From assembly GCA_036365145.1 (NCBI GenBank), contig JAEOAD010001561.1:124001-188000 (forward strand): 64,000 bases of DNA. The letters are read 5' to 3'. The DNA is from Orientallactaga sibirica (taxonomy: Eukaryota; Chordata; Mammalia; Rodentia; Dipodidae). A program made the position numbers and the translations under genes. A model generated the notes under the pieces. The model saw only the letters and a list, made by a program, of their open reading frames with translations, did not search any database and was not told where the DNA came from. Below, piece after piece: positions 14,401 through 28,637 of the stretch (positions are counted from its first letter, which is position 1; every line of letters starts with the position of its first letter).

Positions 14401-17400
14401 TTTCACACAGTACAATGTTCGCAATGAAGATGTTTGTTTCCTCAACAAAGTACTTTACAAATGAGGCGAATCTTCTAACTTGGCCATCTTTTTAGATTAT
14501 ATTAACAAGGAAAGTTTGAACTTGCTGCACTCAACCTTCTTTGTAGAAATTAAACTGATTCTAGAACCTAATTAACTTATTTCACACAGTACAATGTTGG
14601 TACTGAAGATGTTTGTTTTCTAAAGAAACTACTTTAGAAATGAGGCCAATCTACTAAGTTGTGCATCTTTTAGATTACATTAACAAGGAAAGTTTGAACT
14701 TGCTGCACTCAACCATCTTCGTAGAAATTAAATTGATTTCTAGAAGAACTTAATTAACTTATTTCACACAGTACAGTGTTTCGTACTGAAGATGTTTCTT
14801 TTCTAAAGAAACTACTTTAGAAATGAGGCGAATCCACTAACTTGTATATCTTGTTAGATTACAGAAACTAGGAAAGTTTGAACTTGCTGCACTCAACCTT
14901 CTTTGTAGGAAAGCAAGTGATTCCTAGAACGGAACTAGCTTATTTCACATAGTACAGTGTTTGGTAATGAAGATGTTTGTTTTCTAAACAAACTACTTTA
15001 GAAATGAGGCTAATCTACTAAGTTGTGCACCTCTTTAGATTACATTAACAAGGAAAGTTTGAACTTGCTGCACTCAACCATCTTTGTAGAAATTAAAATG
15101 ATTCTTAGAACTTAATTAACTTATTTCACACAGTACAGTGTTTGGTACTGAAGATGTTTCTTTTCTAAAGAAACTACTTTAGAAATGAGGCCAATCTACT
15201 AAGTTGTGCATCTTTTTACATTACATTAACAAGGTAAGTTTGAACTTGCTGCACTCAACCTTCCTTGTAGGAAAGCAACTGATTCTTAGAACCGAATGAG
15301 CTTATTTCACTCAGTACAATGTTGGCAATGAAGATGTTTGTTTTCTCAACAAACTACTTTACAAATGAGGCAAATCTACTAACTTGGACATCTTGTTAGA
15401 TTACATTAACAAGGAAAGTTTGAACTTCCTGCACTCAACATTCTTTGTAGGAAAGCAACTGATTCCTAGAAACGAATGAGCTTATTTCACACAGTACAAT
15501 GTTCGGCAATGAAGATGTTTGTTTTCTCAACAAAGTACTTTACAAATGAGGCGAATCTTCTAACTTGGTCATCTTTTTAGATTACATTAACAAGGAAAGT
15601 TTGAACTTGCTGCACTCAACCTTCTTCATAGAAATTAAACTGATTCCTAGAACTTAATTAACTTATTTCACACAGTACAGTGTTTGGGACTGAAGATGTT
15701 TCTTTTCTAAAGGAACTACATTAGAAATGAGGCGAATCCACAAACTTGTACATCTTGTTAGATTACACAAACTAGGAAAATTTGAACTTACTGCACTCAC
15801 CCTTCTTCGTAGAAATTAAACTGTTTCCTTGAAGCTTTAATTAACTTATTTCACACAGTACAGTGTTCGTACTGAAGATGTTTCTTTTCTGAAGAAACTA
15901 CTTTAGAAATGAGGCGAATACACTAACTTGTACATCTTGTTAGATTACACAAACTAGGAAAGTTTGAACTTGCTGCACTCAACCTTCTTGTAGAAATTAA
16001 ACTGATTCCTAGAAGCGAATTAACTTATTTCACACAGTACAGTGTTGGTACTGAAGATGTTTGTTTTCTAAAGAAACTACTTTAGAAATGAGGCCAATCT
16101 ACTAAGTTGTCCATCTTTTTAGATTACATTAACAAGGAAGTTTGAAGTTTCTGCACTCAACCGTCTTTGTAGGAAAGCAACTGAATTCTAGAACTGAATT
16201 AGCTTTTTTACACACAGTACAATGTTGGCAATGAAGATGTTTGTTTTCTCAACCAACTACTTTACAAATGAGGCAAATCTACTGACTTGGACATGTTTTT
16301 AGATTACATTTTCAAGGAAAGTTTGAACTTGCTAAACTCAACCATATTCATAGAAAGTAAACTGATTCCTAGAACCAAATAAACTTATTTCACACAGTAC
16401 AATGTTAGGCAATGAAGGTGTGTTTTTCTAAAGAAACTACTTTAGAAATGAGGCGAATCTACTAACTTGGATATCTTCTTAGATTACATTAACAAGGAAA
16501 GTTTGAACTTGCTGCACTCAACCATCTTTTTGTAGCAAGGAAACTGATTCCTAGAACTGAATTAACTTATTTCACACAGTACAGTGTTCGGTACTGAAGA
16601 TGTTTTGTTCTAAAGAAACCACTTTAGAAACGACACGAATCCACTAACTTGTACATCTTTTTAGATGACACAAACTAGGAAAGTTTGAACTTGCTGCACT
16701 CAACCTTCTTCGTAGAAATTAAACTGATTCCTAGAAGCCAATTAACTTAATTCACACACTACAGTGTTCGGTACTGAAGATATTTCTTTTCTAAAGAAAC
16801 TACTTTAGAAATGAGGCCAATCTACTAAGTTGTGCATCTTTTTAGATTACATTAACATGCAAAGTTTGAACTTGCTTCACTCAACTTTCTTTGTAGGAAA
16901 GCAAGTGATTCCTAGAACCGAATGAACTTATTTCACTCAGTACAATGTTAGGCAATGAAGATATTTGTTTTCTCAACAAACTGCTTTACAAATGAGGCGA
17001 ATCTAGTAACTTGGCCATCGTCTTAGATTACATTAACAAGGAATGTTTGAACTTGCTAAACTCTACCATCTTCTTAGAAAGTAAACAGATTCCTAAAACC
17101 GAATTGGCTAATTTCACACAGTAGAATGTTTGGCAATGATGGATTCTATTCTAAAGAAACTACTTTAGAAATGAGTCGAATCTACTAACTTGGATATCTT
17201 TTTAGATTACATTAACAAGGAGAGTTTGAACTTGCTGCACTCAACCATTTTCGTAGAAATTAAACTGATTCCTAGAACCTTAATTCACTTATTTCACACA
17301 GTACAGTGTTCGAACTGAAGATATTTGTTTTCTAAAGAAACTAATTTAGAAAGGGCGAATCCACTAACTTGTAGATCTTGTTAGATTACACAAACTAGGA

Positions 17401-17419
17401 AAGGTTTAACTTGTTGCAC

Positions 17420-20400
17420 TCAACCTTCTTTGTAGGAAAGCAACTGATTCCTAGAACCGAATGGGCTTATTTCACTCAGTACAATGTTTGGTAATGAATA
17501 TGTTTGTTTTCTCAACAAACTGCTTTACAAATGAGGCGAATCTACTAACTTGGCCATCTTTATAGATTACATTAACAAGGAAAGTTTGAACTTGCTGCAC
17601 TCAACCATCTTTATAGAAATTAAACTGATTCCTAGAACCGAATTACCTTATTACACACAGTACAGTGTTCGGTACTGACGATGTTTCTTTTCTAAAGAAA
17701 CTACTTTATAAATGAGGCCAATCTACTACGTTGTGCATCTTTTTAGATTACATTAACAAGGAAAGTTTGAACTGGCTGCACTCAACCTTCTTTGTAGGAA
17801 AGCAACTGAATTCTAGAACTAAATTAGCTTTTTCACACAGTACAATGTTCAACAATGAAGATGTTTGTTTTCTGAACAAACTACTTTTACCATTGAGGAA
17901 ATCTACTAACTTGGACATCTTTTTAGAGGACATTAACAAGGAAAGTTTGAACTTGCTAAACTGAACCATCTTTGTAGAAAGTAAAGTGATTCCTAGAACC
18001 GAATTAGCTTATTTCACACAGTTCAAAGTTTGGCAATTTAGGTTTCTTTTCTAAAGAAACTACTTTAGAAATGAGGCGAATCTACTAACTTGGATATCTT
18101 TTTAGATTACATTAAGAAGGAAAGTTTTAACTTGCTAAACTCAACCATCTTTGTAGAAAGGAAACTGATTCCTAGAATCGAATTAACTTATTTCACACAG
18201 TACAGTGTTCAGTACTGAAGATGTTTGTTTTCTAAAGAAACTAATTTAGAAATGAGGCGAATCCACTAACTTGTACATCATGTTAGATTACACAAATTAG
18301 GAAAGTTTGAACTTGCTGCACTCAACCTTCTTTTTAGTAGAAATTAAACTGATTCCTAGAAAGTGAATTCACTTATTTCAAACAGTACAGTGTTCGGCAA
18401 TGAAGATGTTTGTTTTCTAAAGAAACTACTTTAGAAATGGGGCGAATCCACTAACTTTTACATCTTATTAGAATTACACAAACTAGGAAAGTTTGAACTT
18501 GCTGCACTCAACCTTCTTTGTAGGAAAGCAAGTGATTCCTAGAATCGAACTAGCTCATTTCACACAGTACAGTGTTCGGTAATGAAGATGTTTGTTTTTC
18601 TAAACAAACTACTTTAGAAATGAGGTCAATCTACTAACTTGTGCATCTTTTCAGATTACATTAACAAGGAAAGTTTGAACTTGCTGCACTCAATCTTCTT
18701 TGTAGGAAAGCAACTGATTCCTAGAACCGAATGAGCTTATTTCACACAGTACAATGTTAAGCAATGAAGATGTTTGTTTTCTCAACAAACTACTTTACAA
18801 ATGAGTATGAATATTCTTACTTGTGCCATCTTTTTAGATTACATTAACAAGGAAAGTTTGAACTTGCTGCACTCAACCTTCTTTGTGGAAATTAAACTGA
18901 TTCTAGAATGAATTAACTTATTTCACACAGTACAGTGTTCAGTACTGAAGATGTTTGTTTTCTAAAGAAAATACTTTAGAAATGAGGGCAATCGACTAAG
19001 TTGTGCATCTTTTTAGATTACATTTACAAGGAAAGTTTGAACTTGCTGCACTCAACCATCTTTGTAGGAAAGCAACTGAATTTCTAGAACCGAATGAGCT
19101 TATTTCACACAGTACAATGTTCGGCAATGAAGATGTTTGTTTTCTCAAGAAACTAATTTAGAAATGAGGCAAATCTACTAACATGGACATCTTTTAGATT
19201 ACATTAACAAGGAAAGTTTGAACTTGCTAAACTCAACCATCTTCGTAGAAATTAAACTGATTCCTAGAACCGAATTAACTTATTTCACACAGTACAGTGT
19301 TTGGTACTGAAGATGTTTGTTTTCTAAAAGAAACTCTTTAGAAATGAGGCGAATCTACTAACTTGTACATCTTGTTAGATTACACAAACTGGGAAATTTT
19401 GAACTTGCTGCACTCAACCTTCTTCTTAGGAAAGCAAGTGATTCCTAGAACCGAATTAGCTTATTTCACACAGTACAGTGTTCGGCAATGAAGATGTTTG
19501 TTTTCTAAAGAAACTACTTTAGAAATGAGACCAATCTACTATGTTGTACATCTTTTTCAGATTACATTAAGAAGGAAAGTTTGAACTTGCTGCACTCAAC
19601 CTTCTTTGTAGGAAAGCAAGTGATTCCTAGAACCGAATGAGCTTATTTCACACAGTACAATGTTAAACAATGAAGATGTTTGTTTTTCTCAATAAATTAC
19701 TTTACAAATGAGGCGAATCTTCTAAATTGGCCATCTTTTTAGATTACATTAACAAGGAAAGTTTGAACTTGCTGCACTCAACCTTCTTTGTAGAAATTAA
19801 ACTGATTCCTAGAACCGAATTAACTTATTTCACACTGTACAGTGTTCGGTACTGAAGATGTTTGTTTTCTAAAGAAACTACTTTAGAAATGAGGCCAATC
19901 TACTAAGTTGTGCATCTTTTTAGATTACATTAACAAGGAAAGTTTGAACTTGCTGCACTCAACCTTCTTTGTAGGAAAGCAAGTGATTCCTAGAACCGAA
20001 CTAGCTCATTTCACACAGTATAATGTTCGTTAATGAAGATGTTTGTTTTCTCAACAAACTATTTTACAAATGAGGTGACTCTGCTAACTTGGCCATCTTT
20101 TTAGATTACATTAACAAAGAAAGTTTGAACTTGCTGCACTCAACCATATTCGTAGAAAGAAACTGATTCCTAGAAAAATATTAACTTATTTCACACAGTA
20201 CAGTGTTTCAGTACTGAAGATATTTGTTTTCTAAAGAAACTACTTTAGAAATGAGGCGAATCCACTAACTGGTACATCTTGTTAGATTACACAAAAGGAA
20301 AGTTTGAACTTGCTGCACTCAACCTTCTTTGTAGAAAGCAAGTGATTCCTAGAACTGAATTAGCTCATTTCACATAGTACAGTGTTCGGTAATGAAGATG

Positions 20401-20497
20401 TTTGTTTTCTAAACAAACTACTTTAGAAATGAGGCCAATCTACTAAGTTGTGCAACTTTTCAGATTACATTAACAAGGAAAGTTTGAACTTGCTGCA
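17420..20497. repeat. Higher-order repeat, 17-mer unit, copy 1
   Basis: This unit of about 3.07 kb (17 monomers) is followed directly by a second copy. Linked rare variants return at constant spacing: CGAATGGGCTTATTTCACTC near 17459, 20537 and 23604; AACTGAACCATC followed by GTAAAGTGATTCC near 17961, 21037 and 24100; the short AATTTAGG monomer near 18035, 21111 and 24177. Upstream of about 17420 the similarity between copies stops, which sets the left edge. Single-base and short indel differences separate the copies. Confidence 0.85.
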
Positions 20498-23400
20498 CTC
20501 AACCTTCTTTGTAGGAAAGCAACTGATTCCTAGAACCGAATGGGCTTATTTCACTCAGTACAATGTTTGGCAATGAATATGTTTGTTTTCTCAACAAACT
20601 GCTTTACAAATGAGGCGAATCTACTAACTTGGCCATCTTTTATAGATTACATTAACAAGGAAAGTTTGAACTTGCTGCACTCAACCATCTTTATAGAAAT
20701 TAAACTGATTCCTAGAACCGAATTACCTTATTACACACAGTACAGTGTTGGTACTGAAGATGTTTGTTTTTCTAAAGAAACTACTTTATAAATGAGGCCA
20801 ATCTACTACGTTGTGCATCTTTTAGATTACATTAACAAGGAAAGTTTGAACTGGCTGCACTCAACCTTCTTTGTAGGAAAGCAACTGAATTCTAGAACTA
20901 AATTAGCTTTTTCACACAGTACAATGTTCAACAATGAAGATGTTTGTTTTCTCAACAAACTACTTTACCATTGAGGAAATCTACTAACTTGGACATCTTT
21001 TAGAGGACATTAACAAGGAAAGTTTGAACTTGCTAAACTGAACCATCTTTGTAGAAAGTAAAGTGATTCCTAGAACCGAATTAGCTCATTTCACACAGTT
21101 CAAAGTTTGGCAATTTAGGTTTCTTTTCTAAAGAAACTACTTTAGAAATGAGGCGAATCTACTAACTTGGATATCTTTTTAGATTACATTAAGAAGGAAA
21201 GTTTTAACTTGCTAAACTCAACCATCTTCGTAGAAAGGAAAACTGATTCCTAGAATCGAATTAACTTATTTCACACAGTACAGTGTTCAGTACTGAAGAT
21301 GTTTGTTTTCTAAAGAAACTAATTTAGAAATGGCGAATCCACTAACTTGTACATCTTGTTAGATTACACAAACTAGGAAAGTTTGAACTTGCTGCACTCA
21401 ACCTTCTTTGTAGGAAAGCAAGTGATTCCTAGAAGCGAATTAGCTTATTTCACACAGTACAGTGTTAGGTAATGAAGATGTTTGTTTTCTAAAGAAACTA
21501 CTTTAGAAATGGGCGAATCTACTAACTTGTACATCTTGTTAGATTACACAAACTAGGAAAGTTTGAACTTGCTGCACTCAACCTTCTTTGTAGGAAAGCA
21601 AGTGATTCCTAGAACCGAATAGCTTATTTCACACAGTACAATGTTCGGCAATGAAGATGTTTGTTTTCTCAACAAACTACTTTAGAAATGAGGTCAATCT
21701 ACTAAGTTGTACATCTTTTTAGATTACATTAACAAGGAAAGTTTGAACTTGCTGCACTCAACCTTCTTTGTAGGAAAGCAACTGATTCCTAGAACCGAAT
21801 TAGCTTATTTCACACAGTACAATGTTAAGCAATGAAGATGTTTGTTTTCTCAACAGAAACTACTTTACAAATGAGGCGAATCTTCTAACTTGTACATCTT
21901 TTTAGATTACACAAACAAGGAAAGTTTGAACTTGCTGCACTCAACCTTCTTTGTAGGAAAGCAACTGATTCCTAGAACCCGAATTAACTTATTTCACACA
22001 GTACAGTGTTCGGCAATGAAGATGTTTGTTTTCTAAACAAACTACTTTAGAAATGAGGGCAATCTACTAAGTTGTGCATCTTTTTAGATTACATTAAAAA
22101 GGAAAGTTTGAACTTGCTGCACTCAACCATCTTTGTAGGAAAGCAACTGATTTCTAGAACCGAATGAGCTTTTTTCACAGTACAATGTTTGACAATGAAG
22201 ATGTTTGTTTTCTCAACAAACTAATTTACAAATGAGGCAAATCTACTAACATGGACATCTTTTTAGATTACATTAACAAGGAAAGTTTGAACTTGCTGCA
22301 CTCAACCATCTTCGTAGAAATTAAACTGATTCTAGAAGCGAATTAACTTATTTCACACAGTACAGTGTTTGGTACTGAAGATGTTTCTTTTCTAAAGAAA
22401 CTACTTTAGAAATGAGGCGAATCCACTAACTTGTACATCTTGTTAGATTACACAAACTAGGAAATTTTGAACTTGCTGCACTCAACCTTCTTCTTAGGAA
22501 AGCAAGTGATTCCTAGAACGTAACTACCTTATTTCACATAGTACAGTGTTGGTAATGAAGATGTTTGTTTTCTAAACTAACTACTTTAGAAATGAGACCA
22601 ATCTACTATGTTGTGCATCTTTTTCAGATTACATTAAGAAGGAAAGTTTGAACTTGCTGCACTCAACCTTCTTTGTAGGAAAGCAAGTGATTCTAGAACC
22701 GAATGAGCTTATTTCACACAGTACAATGTTCAGCAATGAAGATGTTTGTTTTCTCAATAAATTACTTTACAAATGAGGCGTATCTTCTAAATTGGCCATC
22801 TTTTTAGATTACATTAACAAGGAAAGTTTGAACTTGCTGCACTCAACCTTCTTCATAGAAATTAAACTGATTCCTAGAACTGAATTAACTTATTTCACAC
22901 AGTACAGTGTTCGGTACTGAAGATGTTTCTTTTCTAAAGAAACTACTTTAGAAATGAGGCCAATCTACTAAGTTGTGCATCTTTTTAGATTACATTAACA
23001 AGGAAAGTTTGAACTTGCTGCACTCAACCTTCTTTGTAGGAAAGCAAGTGATTCCTAGAACGGAACTAGCTCATTTCACACAGTACAGTGTTGGTTAATG
23101 AAGATGTTTTGTTTTCTCAACAAACTATTTTAAAAATGAGGTGACTCTGCTAACGTGGCCATCTTTTTAGATTACATTAACAAAGAAAGTTTGAACTTGC
23201 TGCACTCAACCATATTCGTAGAAATTAAACTGATTCCTAGAAAAAATTAACTTATTTCACACAGTACAGTGTTCAGTACTGAAGATGTTTGTTTTCTAAA
23301 CAAACTACTTTAGAAACTCTGTGAATCCACTAACTGGTACATCTTGTTAGATTACACAAAAAAGGAAAGTTTGAACTTGCTGCACTCAACCTTCTTTGTA

Positions 23401-23566
23401 GAAAGCAAGTGATTCCTAGAACCGAACTAGCTCATTTCACATAGTACAGTGTCGGTAATGAAGATGTTTGTTTGTAAACAAACTACTTTAGAAATGAGGC
23501 CAATCTTCTAAGTTGTGCATCTTTTCAGATTACATTAACAAGGAAAGTTTGAACTTGCTGCAATCA
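20498..23566. repeat. Higher-order repeat, 17-mer unit, copy 2
   Basis: This is the second tandem copy of the 3.07-kb unit, about 3078 bp after the first. Besides the shared markers it carries GAGACCAATCTACTATG near 22589, matching 19525 in copy 1, and the CCATATTCGTAGAAA monomer near 23208, matching 20146. Differences from copy 1 are scattered substitutions and one- to few-base indels rather than whole-monomer changes. Confidence 0.85.
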
Positions 23567-24560
23567 ACCTTCTTTGTAGGAAAGCAACTGATTCCTAGAA
23601 CAGAATGGGCTTATTTCACTCAGTACAATGTTTGGCAATGAATATGTTTGTTTTTCTCAACAAACTGCTTTACAAATGAGGCGAATCTACTAACTTGGCC
23701 ATCTTTATAGATTACATTAACAAGGAAAGTTTGAACTTGCTGCACTCAACCATCTTTATAGAAATTAAACTGATTCCTAGAACCGAATTACCTTATTACA
23801 CACAGTACAGTGTTTGGTACTGAAGATGTTTCTTTTCTAAAAAACTACTTTATAAATGAGGCCAATCTACTACGTTGTACATCTTTTTAGATTACATTAA
23901 CAAGGAAAGTTTGAACTGGCTGCACTCAACCTTCTTTGTAGGAAAGCAACTGATTCTAGAACTAAATTAGCTTTTTCACACAGTACAATGTTCAACAATG
24001 AAGATGTTTGTTTTCTCAACAAACTACTTAGAAATTGAGGCCAATCTACTAACTTGGACATCTTTTAGAGGACATTAACAAAGGAAAGTTTGAACTTGCT
24101 AAACTGAACCATCTTCGTAGAAAGTAAAGTGATTCCTAGAACCGAATTAGCTTATTTCACACAGTTCAAAGTTTGGCAATTTATGTTTCTTTTCTAAAGA
24201 AACTACTTTACAAATGGTGAATCTACTAACTTGGCCATCTTTTTAGATTACATTAACAAGGAAAGTTTTAACTTGCTAAACTCAACCATCTTCGTAGAAA
24301 TTAAACTGATTCCTAGAACCAGATTAACTTATTTCACACAGTACAGTGTTCAGTACTGAAGATGTTTCTTTTCTAAAGAAACTAATTTAGAAATGGCTAA
24401 TCCACTAACTTGCCCATCTTGTTAGATTACATTAAATTAGGAAAGTTTGAACTTGCTGCACTCAACCTTCTTTGGAGGAAAGCAAGTGATTCCTTGAACC
24501 GAATGAGCTCATTTCACACAGTACAGTGTTAGTTAATGAAGATATTTGTTTTCTAAACAA
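23567..24560. repeat. Higher-order repeat, 17-mer unit, truncated copy 3
   Basis: Only the first third (about 5.5 monomers) of the 3.07-kb unit is present. The markers CAGAATGGGCTTATTTCACTC, CTGAACCATCTTCGTAGAAAG and CACAGTTCAAAGTTTGG are in the same order as in copies 1 and 2. The match fades at about 24.5 kb and the next monomers belong to other classes. The end is probably an unequal-exchange breakpoint. Confidence 0.75.
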
Positions 24561-27500
24561 ACTACTTTACAAATGAGGCCAATCTAAGTTGTGCAATCTT
24601 TCAGATTACATTAACAAGGAAAGTTTGAACTTGCTGCACTCAACCTTCTTTGTAGGAAAGCAACTGATTCCTAGAACCGAATGAGCTTATTTCACACAGT
24701 ACAATGTTCGGCAATGAAGATGTTTGTTTTCTCAACAAAGTACTTTACAAATGAAGCCAATCTTCTAACTTGGCCATCTTTTTTAGATTACATTGACAAG
24801 GAAAGTTTGAACTTGCTGTACTCAACCCTCTTCGTAGAAATTAAACTGATTCCTAGAAGCGAATTAGCTTATTTCACACTGTACAGTGTTCAGTACTGAA
24901 GATGTTTGTTTTCTAAACAAACTACTTTAGAAACGACTGAAACCACTAATTTGTACATCTTGTTAGATTACACAAAGGAGGAAATTTTGAACTTACTGCA
25001 CTCAACCTTCTTCGTGGGAAAGCAACTGATTGCTAGAACCGAATTAGCTCATTTCACATAGTATAGTGTTTGGTAATGAAGATGTTTGTTTTTCTAAACA
25101 AACTACTTTAGAAATGAGGCCAATCTACTAAGTTGTGCATCTTTTATATTACATTAACAAGGAAAGTTTGAACTTGCTGCACTCAACCGTCTTTGTAGGA
25201 AAGTGATTCCTAGAACCGAATGAGCTTATTTCACACAGTACAATGTTGCGGCAATGAAGATGTTAATTTTCTCAACAAAGTATTTTACAAATTAGGTGAC
25301 TCTGCTAACTTGGACATCTTTTTAGATTACATTAAGCAGGAAAGTTTGAACTTGCTGCATTCAACCATCTTTGTGAAAAAACTGATTCATAGAACCGAAT
25401 TAACTTATTTCACACAGTACAGTGTTAGGTACTGAAGATGTTTGTTTTCTAAACAAACCACTTTAGAAATGGCATTTGAATAGACTAACTTGTAAATCTT
25501 GTTAGATTACACAAAGTAGGAAAGTTTGAACTTGCTGCACTCAACCGGGGCGTAGAAATTAAACTGATTCCTAGAAGCGAATTGACTTATTTCACACAGT
25601 ACAATGTTGGTACTGAAGTTGTTTTTCTCTAAAAGAAATTACTTTACAAATGAGGCCAATCTACTACGTTGTGAATCTTTTTAGATTACATTAACAAGGA
25701 AAGTTTGAACTGGCTGCACTCAACCTTCTTTGTAGGAAAGCAACTGATTCTGGAACTAAATTAGCTTTTTTCACAGTACAATGTTCAGCAATGAAGATGT
25801 TTGTTTCTCAACAAACTACTTTTACAAATGAGGCAAATCTACTAACTTGGACACCTTTTTTAGAGCACATTAACAAGGAAAGTTTGAACTTCCTAAACTC
25901 AACCATCTTTGTAGAAAGAAACTGATTCCTAGAACCGAATTAGCTCATTTCACACAGTACAAAGTTTGGCAATTCAGGTTTGTTTTCTAAAGAAACTACT
26001 TTAGAAATGAGGCCAATCTATTCTTGGACATCTTTTTAGATTACATTAACAAGGAAAGTTTGAACTTGCTAAACTCAACCATCTTTGTTAGAAAGGAAAC
26101 CAGATTCCTAGAACCGAACTAACTTATTTCACACAGTACAGTGTTTGGTACTGAAGATGTTTGTTTTCTAAACAAACTAATTTTGAAATGATGCCAATCC
26201 ACTAACTTGTACATCTTGTTAGATTACACAAACTAGGAAAGTTTGAACTTGCTGCACTCAACCATTCTACAGTAGAAATTAAACTGATTCTTAGAAGCGA
26301 ATCCAGCTTATTTCACACAGTACAGTGTTTGGTACTGAAGATGTTTCTTTTCTAAACAATCTACTTTAGAAATGAGGCGAATCCACTAACTTGTACATCT
26401 TGTTAGAATTCACAAACTAGGAAAGTTTAGAATTTGCTGCACTCAACCCTCTTCGTAGGAAAGCAAGTGATTCCCAGAACGGATTTAGCTTATTTCACAC
26501 AGTACAGTGTTAGGTTATGAAGATGTTTGTTTTTCTAAACAAACTACTTTTAGAAATTGGCTAATCTACTAAGTTGTGCATCTTTTTTAGATTACATTAA
26601 CAAGGAAAGTTTGAACTTGCTGCACTCAACCTTCTTTGTAGGAATGCAACTGATTCTAGAATCGAATGTGCTTATTTCACACAGTACAATGTTTGCAATG
26701 AAGATGTTTGTTTTTCTCAACAAACTACTTTACAAATGAGGTGAATCTACTAACTTGGACATCTTTTTAGATTACATTAACAAGGAAAGTTTCAACTTGC
26801 TGCAATCAACCATCTTAGTAGAAATTAAACTGATTCCTAGAATCGAATTACCTTATTTCACACAGTACAGTGTTGGTACTGAAGATGTTTCTTTTCTAAA
26901 GAAACTACTTTAGAAATGAACTGAATGCACTAACTTGTACATCTTGTTTGATTACACAAACTAGGAAAGTTTGAACTTTTTGCACTCAACCTTCTTTGTA
27001 GGAAAGCAAGTGATTCCTAGAAGGCGGAACTAGCCTATTTCACATAGTACAGTGTTGGTAATGAAGATGTTTGTTTTCTAAACAAACTACTTTAGAAAAA
27101 TGAGGCCAATCTACTATGTTGTGCATCATTTTGGATTACATTAACAAGGAAAGTTTGAACTTGCTGCACTCAACCTTCTTCGTAGAAATTAAACTGATTC
27201 CTAGGCCCGAATTAACTTATTTCACACAGTACAGTGTTTGGTACTGAATATGTTTCTTTTGCTAAAGAAAATACTTTAGAAATGAGGCGAATCTTCTCAA
27301 CGTTGTGCATCTTTTTAGATTACATTAACAAGGAAAGTTTGAACTTGCTGCACTCAACCTTCTTCGTATAAATTAAACTGATTCCTAGAAGCGAATTAAC
27401 TTATTTCACACTGTACAGTGTTAGGTACTGAAGATGTTTCTTTTCTAAAGAAACTACTTTAGAAATGAGGCTAATCTTACTAAGTTGTGCATCTTTTTAG

Positions 27501-28182
27501 ATTACATTAACAAGGAAAGTTTGAACTTGCTGCACTCAACCTTCTTTGAAGGAAAGCAAGTGATTCCTAGAACCCAATGAGCTTATTTCACACAGTACAA
27601 TGTTCGGCAATAAAGATGTTGTTTCCTCAACAAACTATTTTACAAATGACGTGACTCTGCTAACTTTGCCATCTTTTTAGATTACATTAACAGGGAAAGT
27701 TTGAACTTGCTGCACTCAACCATCTTTGGAGAAAGGAAAGTGATTCCTAGAACTGATTAACTTATTTCACACAGTACAGTGTTCAGTACTGAAGATGTTT
27801 TGTTTTCTAAAGAAACCACTTTAGAAACGATGCAAATCTTCTAACTTGTACATCTTTTTAGATTACACAAACTAGGAGAGTTTGAACTTGCTGCACTCAA
27901 ACTTCTGGCTGTAGGAAAGCAAGTGATTCTAGAACCTGAACTAGCTCATTTCACATAGTACAGTGTTTGGTAATGAAGATGTTTGTTTGTAAACAAACTA
28001 CTTTAGAAATAAGGGCCAATCTACTAAATTGTGCATCTTTTTAGATTACATTAACAAGGAAAGTTTGAACTTGCTGCACTCAACCTTCTTTGTAGGAAAG
28101 CAACTGATTCGTAGAACCAAATGAGCTTATTTCACACAGTACAATGTTCGGCAATGAAGATGTTTGTTTTCTCAACAAACTA

Positions 28183-28188
28183 CTTTAC
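28183..28188 (+). repeat. Target-site duplication CTTTAC, left side of ERV copy 1
   Basis: The satellite reads AAACTACTTTAC and then passes directly into the LTR start TGCAGGGAGC. The same six bases CTTTAC follow the 3' LTR at 31222-31227, after which the monomer continues as AAATGAGGCG. A 6-bp duplication is usual for betaretrovirus-like and lentiviral integrases. Confidence 0.9.
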
Positions 28189-28543
28189 TGCAGGGAGCTA
28201 GAGCAAACGCCATTACAAGATGGCGCTGGCTTCCTGTCGGTGTTGAGTAAACATCTCCATATTAGGCAGCGTCTGGCGCTCACCTTACTCAAGGTATGCG
28301 CCTGCGCGTGATGCAACCTGTCCCTAGCCTATCCGTGGCATCTGCTTGTGGCAAATTTCTTGCAACCAATCAGTAGCGTTGCCTCTTAGCAATCCTGCGC
28401 CCTATAAAGCAGCTGTACAGATCTGCCCCTAAGCCCCTCGCCATCAGCTTTCCTGTTAACCAAGAGGCTCTCCAATAAAGTGTGATCAGAAGAATCCTCG
28501 TCTTGTTGTCGTTCCTTTCCCGCAGAGTCGGAGTTTCGCTGCA
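28189..28543 (+). repeat. 5' LTR of ERV copy 1
   Basis: This LTR of 355 bp starts TGCAGGGAGC and ends TTCGCTGCA just before the PBS. U3 contains AAGATGGCG (28217-28225, resembling a YY1 site), a CCAAT box (28366-28370) and a TATA box CTATAAA (28402-28408). The polyadenylation signal AATAAA is at 28474-28479, followed by a GT-rich stretch (TCTTGTTGTCGTTCC) typical of the R-U5 border. It shares the variants GCAAATTTCTTGC and CCTCTTAGCA with the 5' LTR of copy 2 and not with its own 3' LTR. Confidence 0.92.
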
Positions 28544-28546
28544 AAG

Positions 28547-28564
28547 TGGTGCCAAAGCCGGGGC
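28547..28564 (+). other. Primer-binding site, tRNA-Phe-like (copy 1)
   Basis: Three bases after the LTR end the sequence reads TGGTGCCAAAGCCGGGGC. The TGGTGCC start fits the complement of the CCA-ended 3' terminus of tRNA-Phe best, as in some other class II ERVs, with mismatches at positions 8 and 11 and further on. Another tRNA cannot be excluded. Confidence 0.6.
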
Positions 28565-28637
28565 GCCGGGTGCCTGCGGTCGCCAGGCGGGGCCGAAGAG
28601 GATCAGAACTTGACACCACGGAGAGGAGAAGCCGTCG

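Larger units (their letters stand above)
1..28188. repeat. Satellite array, left segment (about 181-bp monomer)
   Basis: Head-to-tail tandem monomers fill this stretch without interruption. Recurring landmarks in each monomer are AGATTACATTAACAAGGAAAG (or the variant AGATTACACAAACTAGG), TTTGAACTTGCTGCACTCAA, a TCCTAGAA block, TTTCACACAGTACA, GAAGATGTTTG and ACTTTA(C/G)AAATGAGG. The spacing of identical landmarks at 6962, 7143 and 7323 gives a 180-181 bp period. Monomers fall into classes with linked variants, for example GGAAAGCAACTG with CAATGAGCTT, GAAATTAAACTG with GAATTAACTT, and GCTAAACTC with CACAGTACAAAG. All monomers point the same way. There is no gene: the short frames reading INKESLNLLHST are repeat translations broken at variable places. 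The family is not one I recognise; it is neither 171-bp alphoid nor carries a full CENP-B box. Confidence 0.97.

Noticed and set aside
1..28188. CRISPR array or bacterial tandem repeat
   Set aside because: Repeat units abut with no unique spacers and are 181 bp long, and the window carries a vertebrate retrovirus.
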